From assembly GCA_903876785.1 (NCBI GenBank), contig CAIRBI010000098.1, forward strand, positions 1 through 40,111: 40,111 bases of DNA, in the 5' to 3' direction. Below the pieces are notes generated by a model. That model ran no database searches. It was given only the letters and a program-made list of their open reading frames with translations, and had not been told where the DNA came from. The translations under genes and the position numbers were made by a program. Below are positions 1 to 10,291 of this stretch, in pieces (within the stretch, counting starts at the first letter, position 1; every line of letters begins with the position of its first letter). This DNA is from an uncultured Gammaproteobacteria bacterium. Its GTDB lineage: Bacteria; Pseudomonadota; Gammaproteobacteria; Pseudomonadales; Pseudohongiellaceae.

Positions 1-69
<69 letters not shown>

Positions 70-266
70 ATTGAAACATGACGTCTTGGACGTACAGGGC
101 GCGCATACTACCAATCCTTCCACGGCCGAGCAACGACTTTTTGCCACCCGCCTTCATTGAACGCTTTCCTATAATGCGCTAGTTTAGCCCTGAACCGACA
201 CAGGCTGACTGGCAGTCATCACCTCGTCAGCATTACATTCTTCTTCACTACCCAGGCAGCACAGTA

Positions 267-1916
267 ATGACCTCCCCCAGCCGCATGCATTCCTGGCAGA
301 GACTTTCCACCCACCATCAGCAACTCCATGACAGCGGCATCAGAATTGCCGATCTGTTTACTGCGGATAGCACGCGCTTCTCCCGCTTCAGTGTCAAAGA
401 GGGTGAGCTGCTACTGGATTATTCGAAAAACCTGATCACAGACGAGACCAGAGCACTGTTGCTGACACTGGCAGAGGAAGCAGGACTGCGGGGCGCCATC
501 GACGCCATGTTCCGCGCTGACGTCATCAACACCACCGAACAACGTCCGGCACTGCACGTCGCTCTGCGCACACCGCTGCCCGACGCCCGCCTCAAGGTCG
601 GCGCCGAGGTGCAGGCCACGCTCGACAAGATGCAGGGCTTTGTCGAAGAGGTTCAGCAGGGTCGTTGGAAGGGCTTTACCGGCAAATCGATCAGCACGGT
701 CATCAACATCGGCATCGGTGGCTCGGATCTGGGCCCGGCCATGGTGACCGCGGCCCTTGCTCACTGGCATGTGCCGCAGCTGCAATGTCATTTCGTGTCG
801 AACGTCGATCCCGTGCACATGCGCGAGACGCTGGCCGCAGCAGACCCGGAGACCACGCTGTTCATCATTGCCTCCAAGTCATTCAACACCTTGGAGACGC
901 ATCAGAATGCCGCGCTCGCGCGACGCTGGTATCTGGAAAAAGGCGGAGATGTCGCCCTGATCGCCCGTCACTTCGTCGCTGTAACCGCCAATGTGGCTAA
1001 AGCACTGGCCTTCGGTATCGATGCTGCGAACATCTTCCCGATGTGGGACTGGGTCGGCGGCCGCTATTCGCTGTGGTCTGCCATCGGGCTGCCCATCGCG
1101 CTGGCCGTTGGCATGACGAAATTCCGGGAGCTCCTGCACGGCGCACGGCTGATGGATGAACACTTCCGGGATACGCCGTTCGAGCGCAATATTCCCGTCA
1201 TCATGGGCCTGCTCGCCGTGTGGCACAGCGCCTTCTGCGGAGCGGCTAGTCAGGCCATGCTGCCCTACAGCCAATCGCTGAACCTGTTTCCCGCCTTCCT
1301 GCAGCAGCTGGAGATGGAGAGTCTAGGCAAGTCCGTGCAGATCGATGGCAGCGCTGTGCATTCCGCCACCGGCCCGATTGTCTGGGGTAGTGCCGGCACC
1401 AACGGCCAGCACTCGTTTCACCAACTGCTGCATCAGGGCACGCACCTGATACCGGCCGATTTCATCGGCCTCGTCAATTCACTATACGGCCAGGATCACG
1501 ACCAGCATACGCATCTGCTCGCCAACTGCTTTAGCCAGAGCCAGGCCTTGATGCAGGGCAAGAGCGAGGAGGAGGCATTCCGTGAACTGTTGTCCCAGGG
1601 CCGCGACGAGGCTTTTGCACGGGCGCTGGCGAAACACAAGGTGATCGCCGGGAACAAGCCCAGCAATACATTGCTGTTGCAGGAGCTGTCTGCGCAGAAT
1701 CTGGGCAGTCTGATCGCCCTCTATGAACACAAGGTCTATGTCGAGAGCGTCATCTGGAACATCAATGCCTTTGACCAGTGGGGCGTGGAGCTTGGCAAGC
1801 AACTGGGCGAGAAGCTTTATGACGCGCTGACAGCGAATGCCAACTGCGAGCATTTCGATGCTTCCACCAACGGCCTGATCAACCATTGCCGCCAGCAGCA
1901 GGATGGCGATGAATAG
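267..1916 (+). CDS. pgi: glucose-6-phosphate isomerase
   Basis: 549 aa; PGI signatures (GIGGSDLGPAM, DWVGGRYSLWSAIGLPIAL, QLEMESLGK, FDQWGVELGKQL). Confidence 0.97.
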   Translation: MTSPSRMHSWQRLSTHHQQLHDSGIRIADLFTADSTRFSRFSVKEGELLLDYSKNLITDETRALLLTLAEEAGLRGAIDAMFRADVINTTEQRPALHVALRTPLPDARLKVGAEVQATLDKMQGFVEEVQQGRWKGFTGKSISTVINIGIGGSDLGPAMVTAALAHWHVPQLQCHFVSNVDPVHMRETLAAADPETTLFIIASKSFNTLETHQNAALARRWYLEKGGDVALIARHFVAVTANVAKALAFGIDAANIFPMWDWVGGRYSLWSAIGLPIALAVGMTKFRELLHGARLMDEHFRDTPFERNIPVIMGLLAVWHSAFCGAASQAMLPYSQSLNLFPAFLQQLEMESLGKSVQIDGSAVHSATGPIVWGSAGTNGQHSFHQLLHQGTHLIPADFIGLVNSLYGQDHDQHTHLLANCFSQSQALMQGKSEEEAFRELLSQGRDEAFARALAKHKVIAGNKPSNTLLLQELSAQNLGSLIALYEHKVYVESVIWNINAFDQWGVELGKQLGEKLYDALTANANCEHFDASTNGLINHCRQQQDGDE

Positions 1917-3327
1917 CACGCCTGAACGCAAGATCATCGTCGGCAGCGAGGAGTGGTGCTCGCTGCCGCAACTGGGCATCCCGGCCATCAAGGTGCGGGT
2001 GGATTCCGGCGCCAAGACCTCGGCGATTCATGCCTTCAGCATCAAGGGCTTCAAGCGTGGCGAGTGTCACTGGGTAAGCTTTGAAGTGCATCCCTTGCAA
2101 GGAAACCGCCGCACCATCGTGCGTTGCGAGGCCGAGGTCGTTGACCAGCGCGTCGTGAAAAGCTCAAGCGGATTGACCGAAAAACGCTATGTCATCCGCA
2201 CTGCGCTGCTGCTCGGCGACCAAACCTGGGATGTCGAGCTGACGCTGACCAACCGCGACTCCATGGGCTACCGCATGCTGCTGGGGCGTGAGGCCATGGT
2301 CGGCCGCATCCTGGTCGACCCGGCAGTCGGCTTCATGGGCGGCGAAGTTGCCGATGAAGAACTGGAACAACAATACTGCACCCATACCCGCGACAGTTCG
2401 GGGCTGCGCATCGGCCTGCTGGCGAGCAACCCGGAGTTGCCCAGCAATGTTCGGCTCATGGAAGCAGGCGAGGAACGCGGCCATCGCATGCGTTTCTACG
2501 ACATCCGACAGTGTTACATGAAGCTGGACGCGGAGACCCCCGAGATACATTACCGGGGAGGCAAGATTCTCAACAAACTCGATGCCGTCATCCCGCGCAT
2601 CCGTCCCGACCTGACCTTCTACGGCTGCGCGCTGGTCCGTCAGTTCGAGAGCATCGGCATCTATTCCTTGAATTCGGCGGAAGCCATCGGCAACTCCCGG
2701 GACAAGCTCTTTTCGCTGCAGATGCTGCTGAGAAGCGGCGTCAGTATTCCGACCTCCGGATTTGCCGACAGCCCCGTCGAGACTGACGAGCTGATCGACA
2801 TGGTCAACGGCGCGCCACTGATCGTGAAACTGCTGGAAGGACCACAAGGGCGCGGCGTGGTGCTGGCGGAGACTCGCAAAGCCGGCGAAAGCCTGATCAA
2901 CGCCTTCAAATCGCTGCACGCCAATCTGCTGGTTCAGGAGTTCATCAAGGAGGCAGACGGCAAGGATCTGCGCCTGTTCGTAGTCGATGGCAGGGTCGTG
3001 GCAACTATGCAGCGTCAGGCCGTCGCCGGAGACTTTCGCGCCAACCTGCATCGCAGCGTCACTGCCTCGAAGGTCAAGATTACCCCCGAAGAGAAGCGCA
3101 TGGCTATCAAAGCCGCCAAGGTGCTGGGCCTCAAGGTAGCGGGTGTAGACATCATCCGCTCGCGCAGGGGGCCGCTGTTGCTGGAGGTGACATCATCGCC
3201 CGGCATCGGCAGCATCGAGGAGGTCACCAGCAAGGACGTGGCTGGCGCAATGATCAGCGCCATCGAGAGACAGCTGGGCTGGAAGCGCAAACTGGCAGAG
3301 CCGCTGGATGCGAGCGCGCCGTCATGA
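1903..3327 (+). CDS. fused retropepsin-like ATP-dependent Zn protease (RimB-like) + RimK-like ATP-grasp glutamate ligase
   Basis: 474 aa; N-terminal VDSGAKTSAIHA motif of the Zn_protease/RimB family; C-terminal RimK ATP-grasp (IPRIRPDLTFYG, PLIVKLLEGPQGRGVVLAE, VAGVDIIRS..LLLEVTSSPGI). Overlaps the pgi 3' end by 14 nt. Confidence 0.88.
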   Translation: MAMNSTPERKIIVGSEEWCSLPQLGIPAIKVRVDSGAKTSAIHAFSIKGFKRGECHWVSFEVHPLQGNRRTIVRCEAEVVDQRVVKSSSGLTEKRYVIRTALLLGDQTWDVELTLTNRDSMGYRMLLGREAMVGRILVDPAVGFMGGEVADEELEQQYCTHTRDSSGLRIGLLASNPELPSNVRLMEAGEERGHRMRFYDIRQCYMKLDAETPEIHYRGGKILNKLDAVIPRIRPDLTFYGCALVRQFESIGIYSLNSAEAIGNSRDKLFSLQMLLRSGVSIPTSGFADSPVETDELIDMVNGAPLIVKLLEGPQGRGVVLAETRKAGESLINAFKSLHANLLVQEFIKEADGKDLRLFVVDGRVVATMQRQAVAGDFRANLHRSVTASKVKITPEEKRMAIKAAKVLGLKVAGVDIIRSRRGPLLLEVTSSPGIGSIEEVTSKDVAGAMISAIERQLGWKRKLAEPLDASAPS

Positions 3328-3776
3328 ACAGCATTCGCTTTCGCAAGGCAACTCGTGCGGACATGGACTGGCTCTATCAGACTTTCAAGCTCACGATGCA
3401 GGACTATATCCAGCAGACCTGGGGCTGGGACGAGTTGCTGCAGCAGCACGCCTTTCACGACAACCTGCCCGCTTCGAGTTTCACTATCGCCTCACGCAAA
3501 GGCGTCGATATCGGCGCCTACAGCGTGCAGGAGAAAAGCGATCACCTCTGGCTGGAAATGGTGCTGGTACTGCCGGACCTGCAGAATCAGGGGCTGGGCA
3601 GCGCACTGCTGCGCCGCGCCCAAGAGGGGGCGGCGGCCAAACACAAGCCTTTGCGACTGAGTGTTTTGAAGGTAAACCCGGCGCAGCGCTTCTACAAGCG
3701 ACTGGGCTTCCAGGCGACCGGAGATGACACCTGGAGTTTCAAGATGGAGTGTGGGAGCTTGCCTGCAAGCGATTGA
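3324..3776 (+). CDS. GNAT family N-acetyltransferase
   Basis: 150 aa; acetyl-CoA binding region (MVLVLPDLQNQGLGSALLRRA) and C-terminal NPAQRFYKRLGFQATGDD; overlaps preceding CDS by 4 nt. Confidence 0.88.
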   Translation: MNSIRFRKATRADMDWLYQTFKLTMQDYIQQTWGWDELLQQHAFHDNLPASSFTIASRKGVDIGAYSVQEKSDHLWLEMVLVLPDLQNQGLGSALLRRAQEGAAAKHKPLRLSVLKVNPAQRFYKRLGFQATGDDTWSFKMECGSLPASD

Positions 3777-3812
3777 ATCAGTACTGCCATCGCTTGCAGG
3801 CAAGCTCCCACA
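3750..3812. repeat. REP-like perfect inverted repeat (24-bp arms, 15-nt loop)
   Basis: TGTGGGAGCTTGCCTGCAAGCGAT (3750-3773) / ATCGCTTGCAGGCAAGCTCCCACA (3789-3812); resembles Pseudomonas REP cores beginning GTGGGAGC. Lies at the junction of convergent genes. Confidence 0.85.
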
Positions 3813-3813
3813 T

Positions 3814-5175
3814 TCAGACCATCAGCGCCAGCAACTCCGCCGTCTTCGCTTGCATCAGGGCCGTGTTCGCCCGCGACTCCACGTTCAGACGCACCACCGG
3901 CTCGGTGTTGGACATGCGCAGATTGAAGCGCCACTGCTCGAAAGTCATACTCAAGCCATCGGTGAAATCCAGCGCCAGTGCGGCGCTTTCATAATGAGCC
4001 TGTACCTTCTTGAGCAGAGCGGCGGGATTCTGGATGGTGCTGTTGATCTCACCACTGGCCGGGAATGCCGCCATGCGCTCCTCCACCAGCTGTGACAGAG
4101 TCTTGCCAGTCTTGCAGATCATTTGCGCCACCAGCAGCCAGGGAATCATGCCGCTGTCGCAGTAGGCAAAGTCTCGGAAATAGTGGTGCGCGCTCATCTC
4201 GCCGCCATACACCGCATCTTCCAGACGCATACGCTCCTTGATGAAGGCATGGCCGGTCTTGCATTGAATCGCCTCACCGCCGAAGTCCTTGGCGATCGCA
4301 ATGGTGTTCCAGGTCAGACGCGGGTCGTGAATGATCTTGCCACCGGGATTGGTGCTCAGGAAACTCTCCGCCAGCAGGCCGACGATGTAGTAGCCCTCGA
4401 CGAAGCCAGCATGCTCATCGAAGAAGAAACAGCGGTCGAAGTCGCCATCCCAGGCAATGCCAATATCAGCCTTGTGGGCCAGAATGGCATCGATGCTGGG
4501 CTGCCGGTTCTCGATCAACAGCGGATTGGGCACGCCATTGGGGAAGTGGCCATCGGCGTTGTGGTGAACCTTGATGAACTCGAACGGCAGATGCGGTTCC
4601 AGCAGATCGACGATGGCGCCGGCACCACCGTTGCCAGCGTTGACCACCAGCTTCAACGGCTTGAGCGATTTGACGTCGACATAGCTGAGCAGGTGCTGAA
4701 TGTAGGCAGGCTTGGTGTCCTGCCGGGTCAGCGTGCCGCGCCGTGCGATCGGGGCGAAATCACCCGCCTCCGCGATGTCCTTGATCTCGTTCAGACCCGT
4801 GTCACCGCTGATCGGTTTGGAATCTTCGCGCACCAGCTTCATGCCGTTGTAATCCTTCGGGTTGTGACTGGCGGTGACGACGATGCCGCCACTGGTCTGC
4901 AGATGCGAAGTCGCGAAGTAGATCTCCTCCGTGCCGCACTGGCCGATGTTGATCACATCCACCCCGGCGTCCAGCAAACCCTCGCTCAAAGAGTTGCAGA
5001 GTGACTCACTGGTCAGGCGGATGTCATAGCCGACGACAACGTTCTTCGGTTTGAGCCAGGCGGCATAAGCGCGGCCAATCCGGTAAGCAATGTCTTCGTT
5101 GAGCTGGACGGGAATGCGACCGCGGATGTCGTAGGGTTTAAAGCAGCTGATTTCCATCTTCATCTGGGGTCTCAA
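3814..5175 (-). CDS. manB: phosphomannomutase (CpsG/ManB type)
   Basis: 453 aa; [24 protein letters not shown] (phosphoserine loop), [25 protein letters not shown]. Start may be at the internal Met of MKMEISCF. Confidence 0.92.
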   Translation of the reverse strand: MRPQMKMEISCFKPYDIRGRIPVQLNEDIAYRIGRAYAAWLKPKNVVVGYDIRLTSESLCNSLSEGLLDAGVDVINIGQCGTEEIYFATSHLQTSGGIVVTASHNPKDYNGMKLVREDSKPISGDTGLNEIKDIAEAGDFAPIARRGTLTRQDTKPAYIQHLLSYVDVKSLKPLKLVVNAGNGGAGAIVDLLEPHLPFEFIKVHHNADGHFPNGVPNPLLIENRQPSIDAILAHKADIGIAWDGDFDRCFFFDEHAGFVEGYYIVGLLAESFLSTNPGGKIIHDPRLTWNTIAIAKDFGGEAIQCKTGHAFIKERMRLEDAVYGGEMSAHHYFRDFAYCDSGMIPWLLVAQMICKTGKTLSQLVEERMAAFPASGEINSTIQNPAALLKKVQAHYESAALALDFTDGLSMTFEQWRFNLRMSNTEPVVRLNVESRANTALMQAKTAELLALMV

Positions 5176-5230
5176 TCCTTTTCAGGCCAGCGGTACTGTA
5201 TCGGTTCCGAATCAACGCTGGCGAGCGGGC

Positions 5231-6073
5231 TCAGCGCTTCTTCTTGTAGATGTGCTCGTAGTTGTAGTTCGAGGCTTCCATGAAACCTTCGATGCTGCCA
5301 CAGTCAAAGCGACGCCCCTTGAACTTGTATGCAAGAACATTACCCATTTTCGCCTGCGTCATCAGGGCATCGGTAATCTGAATCTCTCCGCCACGCCCCG
5401 GGGGGGTCTCGCGCAGGATGTCGAAGATATCCGGCGTAAGGATGTAACGACCGATGATGGCGAGGTTGCTCGGCGCCACGGCCGGATCGGGTTTTTCCAC
5501 CATTTCGCGCACGCGATAGAGGCCTTCTGCCTCCAGATCTCCGGCGATGACTCCGTACTTGCGGGTATCCTCGCGCGGAATCTCCTCAATGGCCACAATA
5601 CTGCAGCGGTATTTCTCGTAGAGCTTCACCATCTGTGTGAGCACGCCTTCCTCGCCGTGTTCGGTCGCGCAGTAGTCGTCGGCCAGCACCACCGCAAAAG
5701 GCTCCTCACCGATGAGCGTTTCGCCACTCAGGATCGCATGTCCCAGGCCTTTCATCTCCACTTGTCGGGTGTAAGAGAAGGTGCACTGATCGATGATGCG
5801 ACGGATGTCGGTCAGCAACCATTCCTTGTCTGTTCCCGCGATCTGATGCTCCAGTTCATAGCTGATATCGAAGTGATCTTCCAGAGCACGCTTGCCGCGC
5901 CCGGTGACGATGGCCATGCCGTTCATGCCAGCCTCTATTGCCTCTTCAACGCCATACTGGATCAGCGGTTTATTCACCAACGGCAACATTTCCTTGGGCA
6001 TGGATTTGGTCACCGGGAGAAAGCGTGTGCCATAACCGGCCGCAGGAAAGAGACACTTTCTGATTTTATGCAT
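5231..6073 (-). CDS. galU: UTP--glucose-1-phosphate uridylyltransferase
   Basis: 280 aa; CLFPAAGYGTRFLPVTKSMPKEMLPLVNKPLIQYGVEEA is a GalU signature. Confidence 0.96.
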   Translation of the reverse strand: MHKIRKCLFPAAGYGTRFLPVTKSMPKEMLPLVNKPLIQYGVEEAIEAGMNGMAIVTGRGKRALEDHFDISYELEHQIAGTDKEWLLTDIRRIIDQCTFSYTRQVEMKGLGHAILSGETLIGEEPFAVVLADDYCATEHGEEGVLTQMVKLYEKYRCSIVAIEEIPREDTRKYGVIAGDLEAEGLYRVREMVEKPDPAVAPSNLAIIGRYILTPDIFDILRETPPGRGGEIQITDALMTQAKMGNVLAYKFKGRRFDCGSIEGFMEASNYNYEHIYKKKR

Positions 6074-6109
6074 TTGTCTGACAAGACCTCGTTGTAGATG
6101 GGACTGTAA

Positions 6110-7594
6110 TTAGTTATTCGTTGCCGCACGACCATAAACGTCTTCAAAACGCACGATGTCATCCTCACCGAGGTAGGCACCGGTCTGCACTTCTATCAGC
6201 TCGACGGGCTCGCTCGTGGAGTTTTGCAGGCGATGCCGACTCCCTAGCGGAATGAACGTGGACTCGTTCGCCCCCAGCGTGAACACGCGCTCATCACACG
6301 TCACGGTTGCACTGCCTCTGACAACGATCCAGTGCTCTGCCCTGTGATGGTGCATCTGCAGCGACAGGCAGCCTCCCGGGTTCACGATGATGTGCTTGAC
6401 CTGAAATGCCGGCCCGATCGCAAGCGATTCATAGCTGCCCCAGGGACGATAGACCAGCACGTGATTCACGCTCTCGGTGCGCCCGGCCTTGTCGAGTTGC
6501 TGCACAATGCGTTTGACATCCTGCACCCGATCCAGCGCCGAGACCAGCACTGCGTCGGCGGTCTCGATGATGACAGCGTTCTCGATACCGACAGCGGCCA
6601 CCAGCCGCGAGTGCGCGCGGATATAACTGCCCTTGACGTCCTCACAGAAGACATCCCCTGCCAGCACGTTCTGCGCCGCGTCCTTAGGCGAAGTCTCCCA
6701 CAAGGCATTCCAGGCTCCGAGGTCATTCCACTGGGCGTCCAGCGGCACTACCACGGCATCATTGGTCTTTTCCATCACGGCATAGTCGATGGAGTCGCTG
6801 CGACAGGCACTGAACTCGACTTTCGGCAGACGCATGAAATCAACGTCCGGTTGAATGGTCGCAAATGCGGCTTCACAGGCGGCCAGAATGTCCGGTGCAT
6901 GCAGTCGCAACTCTTCAAGGAAGCGCGCGGCGGTGAACATGAACATGCCACTGTTCCAATAATATTGCCCGCTGTCGAGATAGGACTGCGCCGTTGCCAG
7001 ATTGGGCTTTTCCACGAAGCGCTGCACCGCGAACGCCGTTCCCGATCGCGGTTCGCCGCGCAAAATGTAGCCATAACCGGTTTCCGGTGCAGCAGGTACG
7101 ATCCCGAATGTCACCAGTCTTCCGGCAGCAGCCAGCTCTGCACCATGCTCAATGACTTGCCGAAGCACAACCGTGTTGCGGATGGCATGATCGGCTGGCA
7201 GCACAAGCAGGATGGACTCTGGATCTTCCTGCAGTGCTTGCAGAGCAGCAATTGCCACGGCCGGCGCGGTGTTGCGTCCGACCGGCTCGAGCACGATGTG
7301 GGCGCCCTTGATACCCAGCTCCTGAAGTTGCCGGGCAGTCAGAAACCGGTGGTCCTCGTTGCATACAACTATCGGAGCGCCCAGTTCCGGCAACCCCAAA
7401 AGACGGGTCAGCGTGGCCTGAAACAGCGTGTCGTCTGAATTATCAGTCGATGGTGATTCAGACGTTCCCGATGGCCGGGCCGAAGAGGATCGGGCCGCAG
7501 ACGAAAGTGCGGCAAATTGTTTTGGATACAGCTGGCGTGAGACCGGCCACAGACGTGTGCCCACCCCACCCGCAAGAACCACTGGTATTATCAT
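6110..7594 (-). CDS. manC: mannose-1-phosphate guanylyltransferase / mannose-6-phosphate isomerase (type II bifunctional)
   Basis: IIPVVLAGGVGTRLWPVSRQLYPKQF and C-terminal cupin VYRPWGSYESL...SLQMHHHRAEHWIVVRGSATVT. Start placed at internal ATG 7594 rather than 7729 because homology begins there. Confidence 0.92.
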   Translation of the reverse strand: MIIPVVLAGGVGTRLWPVSRQLYPKQFAALSSAARSSSARPSGTSESPSTDNSDDTLFQATLTRLLGLPELGAPIVVCNEDHRFLTARQLQELGIKGAHIVLEPVGRNTAPAVAIAALQALQEDPESILLVLPADHAIRNTVVLRQVIEHGAELAAAGRLVTFGIVPAAPETGYGYILRGEPRSGTAFAVQRFVEKPNLATAQSYLDSGQYYWNSGMFMFTAARFLEELRLHAPDILAACEAAFATIQPDVDFMRLPKVEFSACRSDSIDYAVMEKTNDAVVVPLDAQWNDLGAWNALWETSPKDAAQNVLAGDVFCEDVKGSYIRAHSRLVAAVGIENAVIIETADAVLVSALDRVQDVKRIVQQLDKAGRTESVNHVLVYRPWGSYESLAIGPAFQVKHIIVNPGGCLSLQMHHHRAEHWIVVRGSATVTCDERVFTLGANESTFIPLGSRHRLQNSTSEPVELIEVQTGAYLGEDDIVRFEDVYGRAATNN

Positions 7595-7845
7595 GTTCCG
7601 CCTTGTTCCCGACTGCTCAGCAGGGCTGAAACCGGGGCATAAAATTGCGTGGAATCCGTCCAACTTAACGGCGCCACAGTTTGCCACAAATGTGCGCCAT
7701 CTGCGTGCAACGCCTTGATTCAGGCGCAAAATAATATCGATTATTTTACAGCGCCGCGATAATATCGCTGCCTTTGCGAGCCGGGCAGCCCGTTTCAGCC
7801 TACTTTCGACCCACTTTCAACCAGTTCTTCAGACGATTTCCAACT

Positions 7846-8370
7846 ATGAATGGCCACATCCGCAAGAGCTCTTATACCCGCGATGAATTACTGGATTGTG
7901 GCTATGGCCGCATGTTCGGCCCCGGCAATGCGCGCCTGCCCGTCGGCAACATGTTGATGCTGGATCGCATCGTCGAAATCAATGACACCGGTGGCACACA
8001 CGGCAAGGGCGAGATCATCGCCGAGCTCGATATCCGCCCGGATCTCTGGTTTTTCGAATGTCATTTTCCAGACGACCCCGTCATGCCTGGCTGCCTGGGG
8101 CTCGACGCCATGTGGCAGCTGGTGGGATTCTTCCTCGGTTGGCGTGGCAACCTCGGCAAAGGCCGCGCTCTTGGATCGGGGGATGTAAAATTCAGTGGCG
8201 AAATTCTGCCAACAGCCTCCAAAGTGGTCTATCACCTGTCCCTGTCACGCGTCATCGAACGAAAATTGGTAATGGGTATTGCCGATGGTACAGTGTCAGT
8301 CGACGGCAAGGAAATCTACACAATGTCTGGCTTGAAAGTGGGACTTTTCACCCCTGAAAGCAGATTCTGA
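7846..8370 (+). CDS. fabA: 3-hydroxyacyl-[acyl-carrier-protein] dehydratase FabA
   Basis: Internal ATG at 7846; [21 protein letters not shown] and [24 protein letters not shown] are FabA motifs. Confidence 0.96.
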   Translation: MNGHIRKSSYTRDELLDCGYGRMFGPGNARLPVGNMLMLDRIVEINDTGGTHGKGEIIAELDIRPDLWFFECHFPDDPVMPGCLGLDAMWQLVGFFLGWRGNLGKGRALGSGDVKFSGEILPTASKVVYHLSLSRVIERKLVMGIADGTVSVDGKEIYTMSGLKVGLFTPESRF

Positions 8371-8402
8371 AAAGTTAACACTGTTTTATTAATGAGGTTT
8401 TT

Positions 8403-9620
8403 ATGAGACGCGTTGTTGTTACCGGTATAGGCATCGTTTCCTGCCTTGGCGCAGACAAGCAAGCCGTGCTGGAATCCCTTAGAGAGGGGCGCAGCGGTAT
8501 TCGCTTCAAGCCGGAATACAAGGAAATGGGTCTGCGCAGTCATGTGGCCGGATCGATAGATCTGGACCTGGCCGCACTGATCGACCGCAAGGCCCTGCGC
8601 TTCATGGGCGATGCTGCCGCTTTCGGCTACCTTTCCATGGAACAAGCCATCAAGGACGCCAACCTCAAAGAGGATGAAGTCTCCAATTTCCGTACCGGCA
8701 TCATCATGGGTGCAGGCGGGTCGTCTTCGGCAGACCAGGTAGAAGCCGCCGACATCCTGCGCACACAAGGTGTCCGCAAGATCGGACCGTATCGCGTCAC
8801 ACGCACCATGGGCAGCACTGTATCCGCGTGCCTGGCTACCCCATTCAAGATCAAGGGCGTGAACTACTCCATCTCTTCGGCCTGCGCGACCAGCGCTCAT
8901 TGCATCGGCAATGCCGTCGAGCTGATCCAGCTGAACAAGCAGGACATCGTCTTTGCTGGCGGTGGCGAAGCCGAGCATTGGTCACTGACCAACATGTTCG
9001 ACGCGATGGGCGCCCTGTCTACGCAATACAACGAGACGCCTGACAAAGCTTCCCGCGCGTACGACAAGAACCGCGATGGCTTCGTCATTGCCGGCGGTGG
9101 TGCGGTGCTGGTCATCGAGGCACTGGATCACGCCATCAAGCGCGGCGCTAAAATCTACGCAGAAATCACCGGCTATGGCGCGACATCGGATGGCTATGAC
9201 ATGGTGGCACCGTCGGGCGAAGGCGGCATTCGCTGCATGCAGATGGCCATGAGCACGACTGCAGGCCCGATCGATTACATCAATACGCATGGCACCAGCA
9301 CCCCTGCCGGTGACGTCTCGGAATTGCGCGCCATCAAGGCCGTGTTTGGCGACAACAGCCCACTGCTGAACTCTACGAAATCTCTAAGTGGACACTCACT
9401 GGGAGCTGCTGGCGCTCAGGAAGCCATCTACAGCCTGCTGATGATGGAGAACAATTTCGTCTGCGCAGCTGCCAACATCGAGACACTGGACCCCGAGGCT
9501 GAAGGCCTGAATATCCCGCTGCAGCGTGTCGACAACATCCGCCTGAATCGCATCATGTCCAACAGTTTCGGCTTCGGCGGCACTAACGCGTGTCTGGTAT
9601 TCGATCGCTACGAACAGTAG
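8403..9620 (+). CDS. fabB: 3-oxoacyl-ACP synthase I
   Basis: 405 aa; [16 protein letters not shown], active-site [39 protein letters not shown]. Confidence 0.96.
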   Translation: MRRVVVTGIGIVSCLGADKQAVLESLREGRSGIRFKPEYKEMGLRSHVAGSIDLDLAALIDRKALRFMGDAAAFGYLSMEQAIKDANLKEDEVSNFRTGIIMGAGGSSSADQVEAADILRTQGVRKIGPYRVTRTMGSTVSACLATPFKIKGVNYSISSACATSAHCIGNAVELIQLNKQDIVFAGGGEAEHWSLTNMFDAMGALSTQYNETPDKASRAYDKNRDGFVIAGGGAVLVIEALDHAIKRGAKIYAEITGYGATSDGYDMVAPSGEGGIRCMQMAMSTTAGPIDYINTHGTSTPAGDVSELRAIKAVFGDNSPLLNSTKSLSGHSLGAAGAQEAIYSLLMMENNFVCAAANIETLDPEAEGLNIPLQRVDNIRLNRIMSNSFGFGGTNACLVFDRYEQ

Positions 9621-9642
9621 GACACACCGCCGAGGACACCCC

Positions 9643-10158
9643 TTGAACATCAGCGCCAGACTGACAAAAAGACGCAGCATCAGATCCACTCTGATAACCA
9701 TGAGTCTGCTGTCGTGCGGTCTGGCGACGATATTCACGGGGGGCCCTTCCGGAGAGCTCGCTGCGCAAACCCTGCCTGGCACGGGCAACCGGATGTTCTC
9801 CGAACCTAAATTCCTTCCCGTCGATGACGCCTTCAGCTATTACACCAGCCTGCCCGAACCCGGCATCGTGGTCGTGCACTGGGATGTCGCGCCAGGATAT
9901 TACCTGTATCGAGAGAAATTTGGATTTTCAGCAGGCACTACTGTCGAAGACGCCAAAATGCTGAGCGCGGAACTGCCTGCCGGCGTCGCGCACCAGGATG
10001 AATTTTTCGGGGATGTGGAGGTGTACTACGGTCAGGTCGAAGCGCGAGTCTCCATTGCGGGCGCCGCTGAACCGTTGACACTGATCATTGAATACCAGGG
10101 TTGTTCAGAACAAGGGTTGTGCTATCCGCCGCAGCAACGGGAAATTGAACTTGAATGA
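9643..10158 (+). CDS. standalone DsbD N-terminal (alpha) domain protein
   Basis: 171 aa with signal-like N terminus; FLPVDDAFSYYTSLPEPGIVVVHWDVAPGYYLYREKFGF and GCSEQGLCYPPQ (the nDsbD two-Cys motif). No transmembrane or thioredoxin domain follows. Confidence 0.85.
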   Translation: MNISARLTKRRSIRSTLITMSLLSCGLATIFTGGPSGELAAQTLPGTGNRMFSEPKFLPVDDAFSYYTSLPEPGIVVVHWDVAPGYYLYREKFGFSAGTTVEDAKMLSAELPAGVAHQDEFFGDVEVYYGQVEARVSIAGAAEPLTLIIEYQGCSEQGLCYPPQQREIELE

Positions 10159-10291
10159 TTCAAATCAGCATTCGGCAAGGAATTCTTGGTGAAAGTCCGG
10201 AGATTTTCTGAGAATATGCTGGCAAAATAGCCTAAAGCGATAGAACGGCCCCGTGCGGTTCTTCCTTGAAATAACGAGATTGCATCTGATC

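Noticed and set aside
2164-3051. 295-aa minus-strand ORF
   Set aside because: Antisense to the Zn-protease/RimK fusion gene; no domain.
6332-7438. 368-aa plus-strand ORF
   Set aside because: Antisense to the well-supported manC gene.
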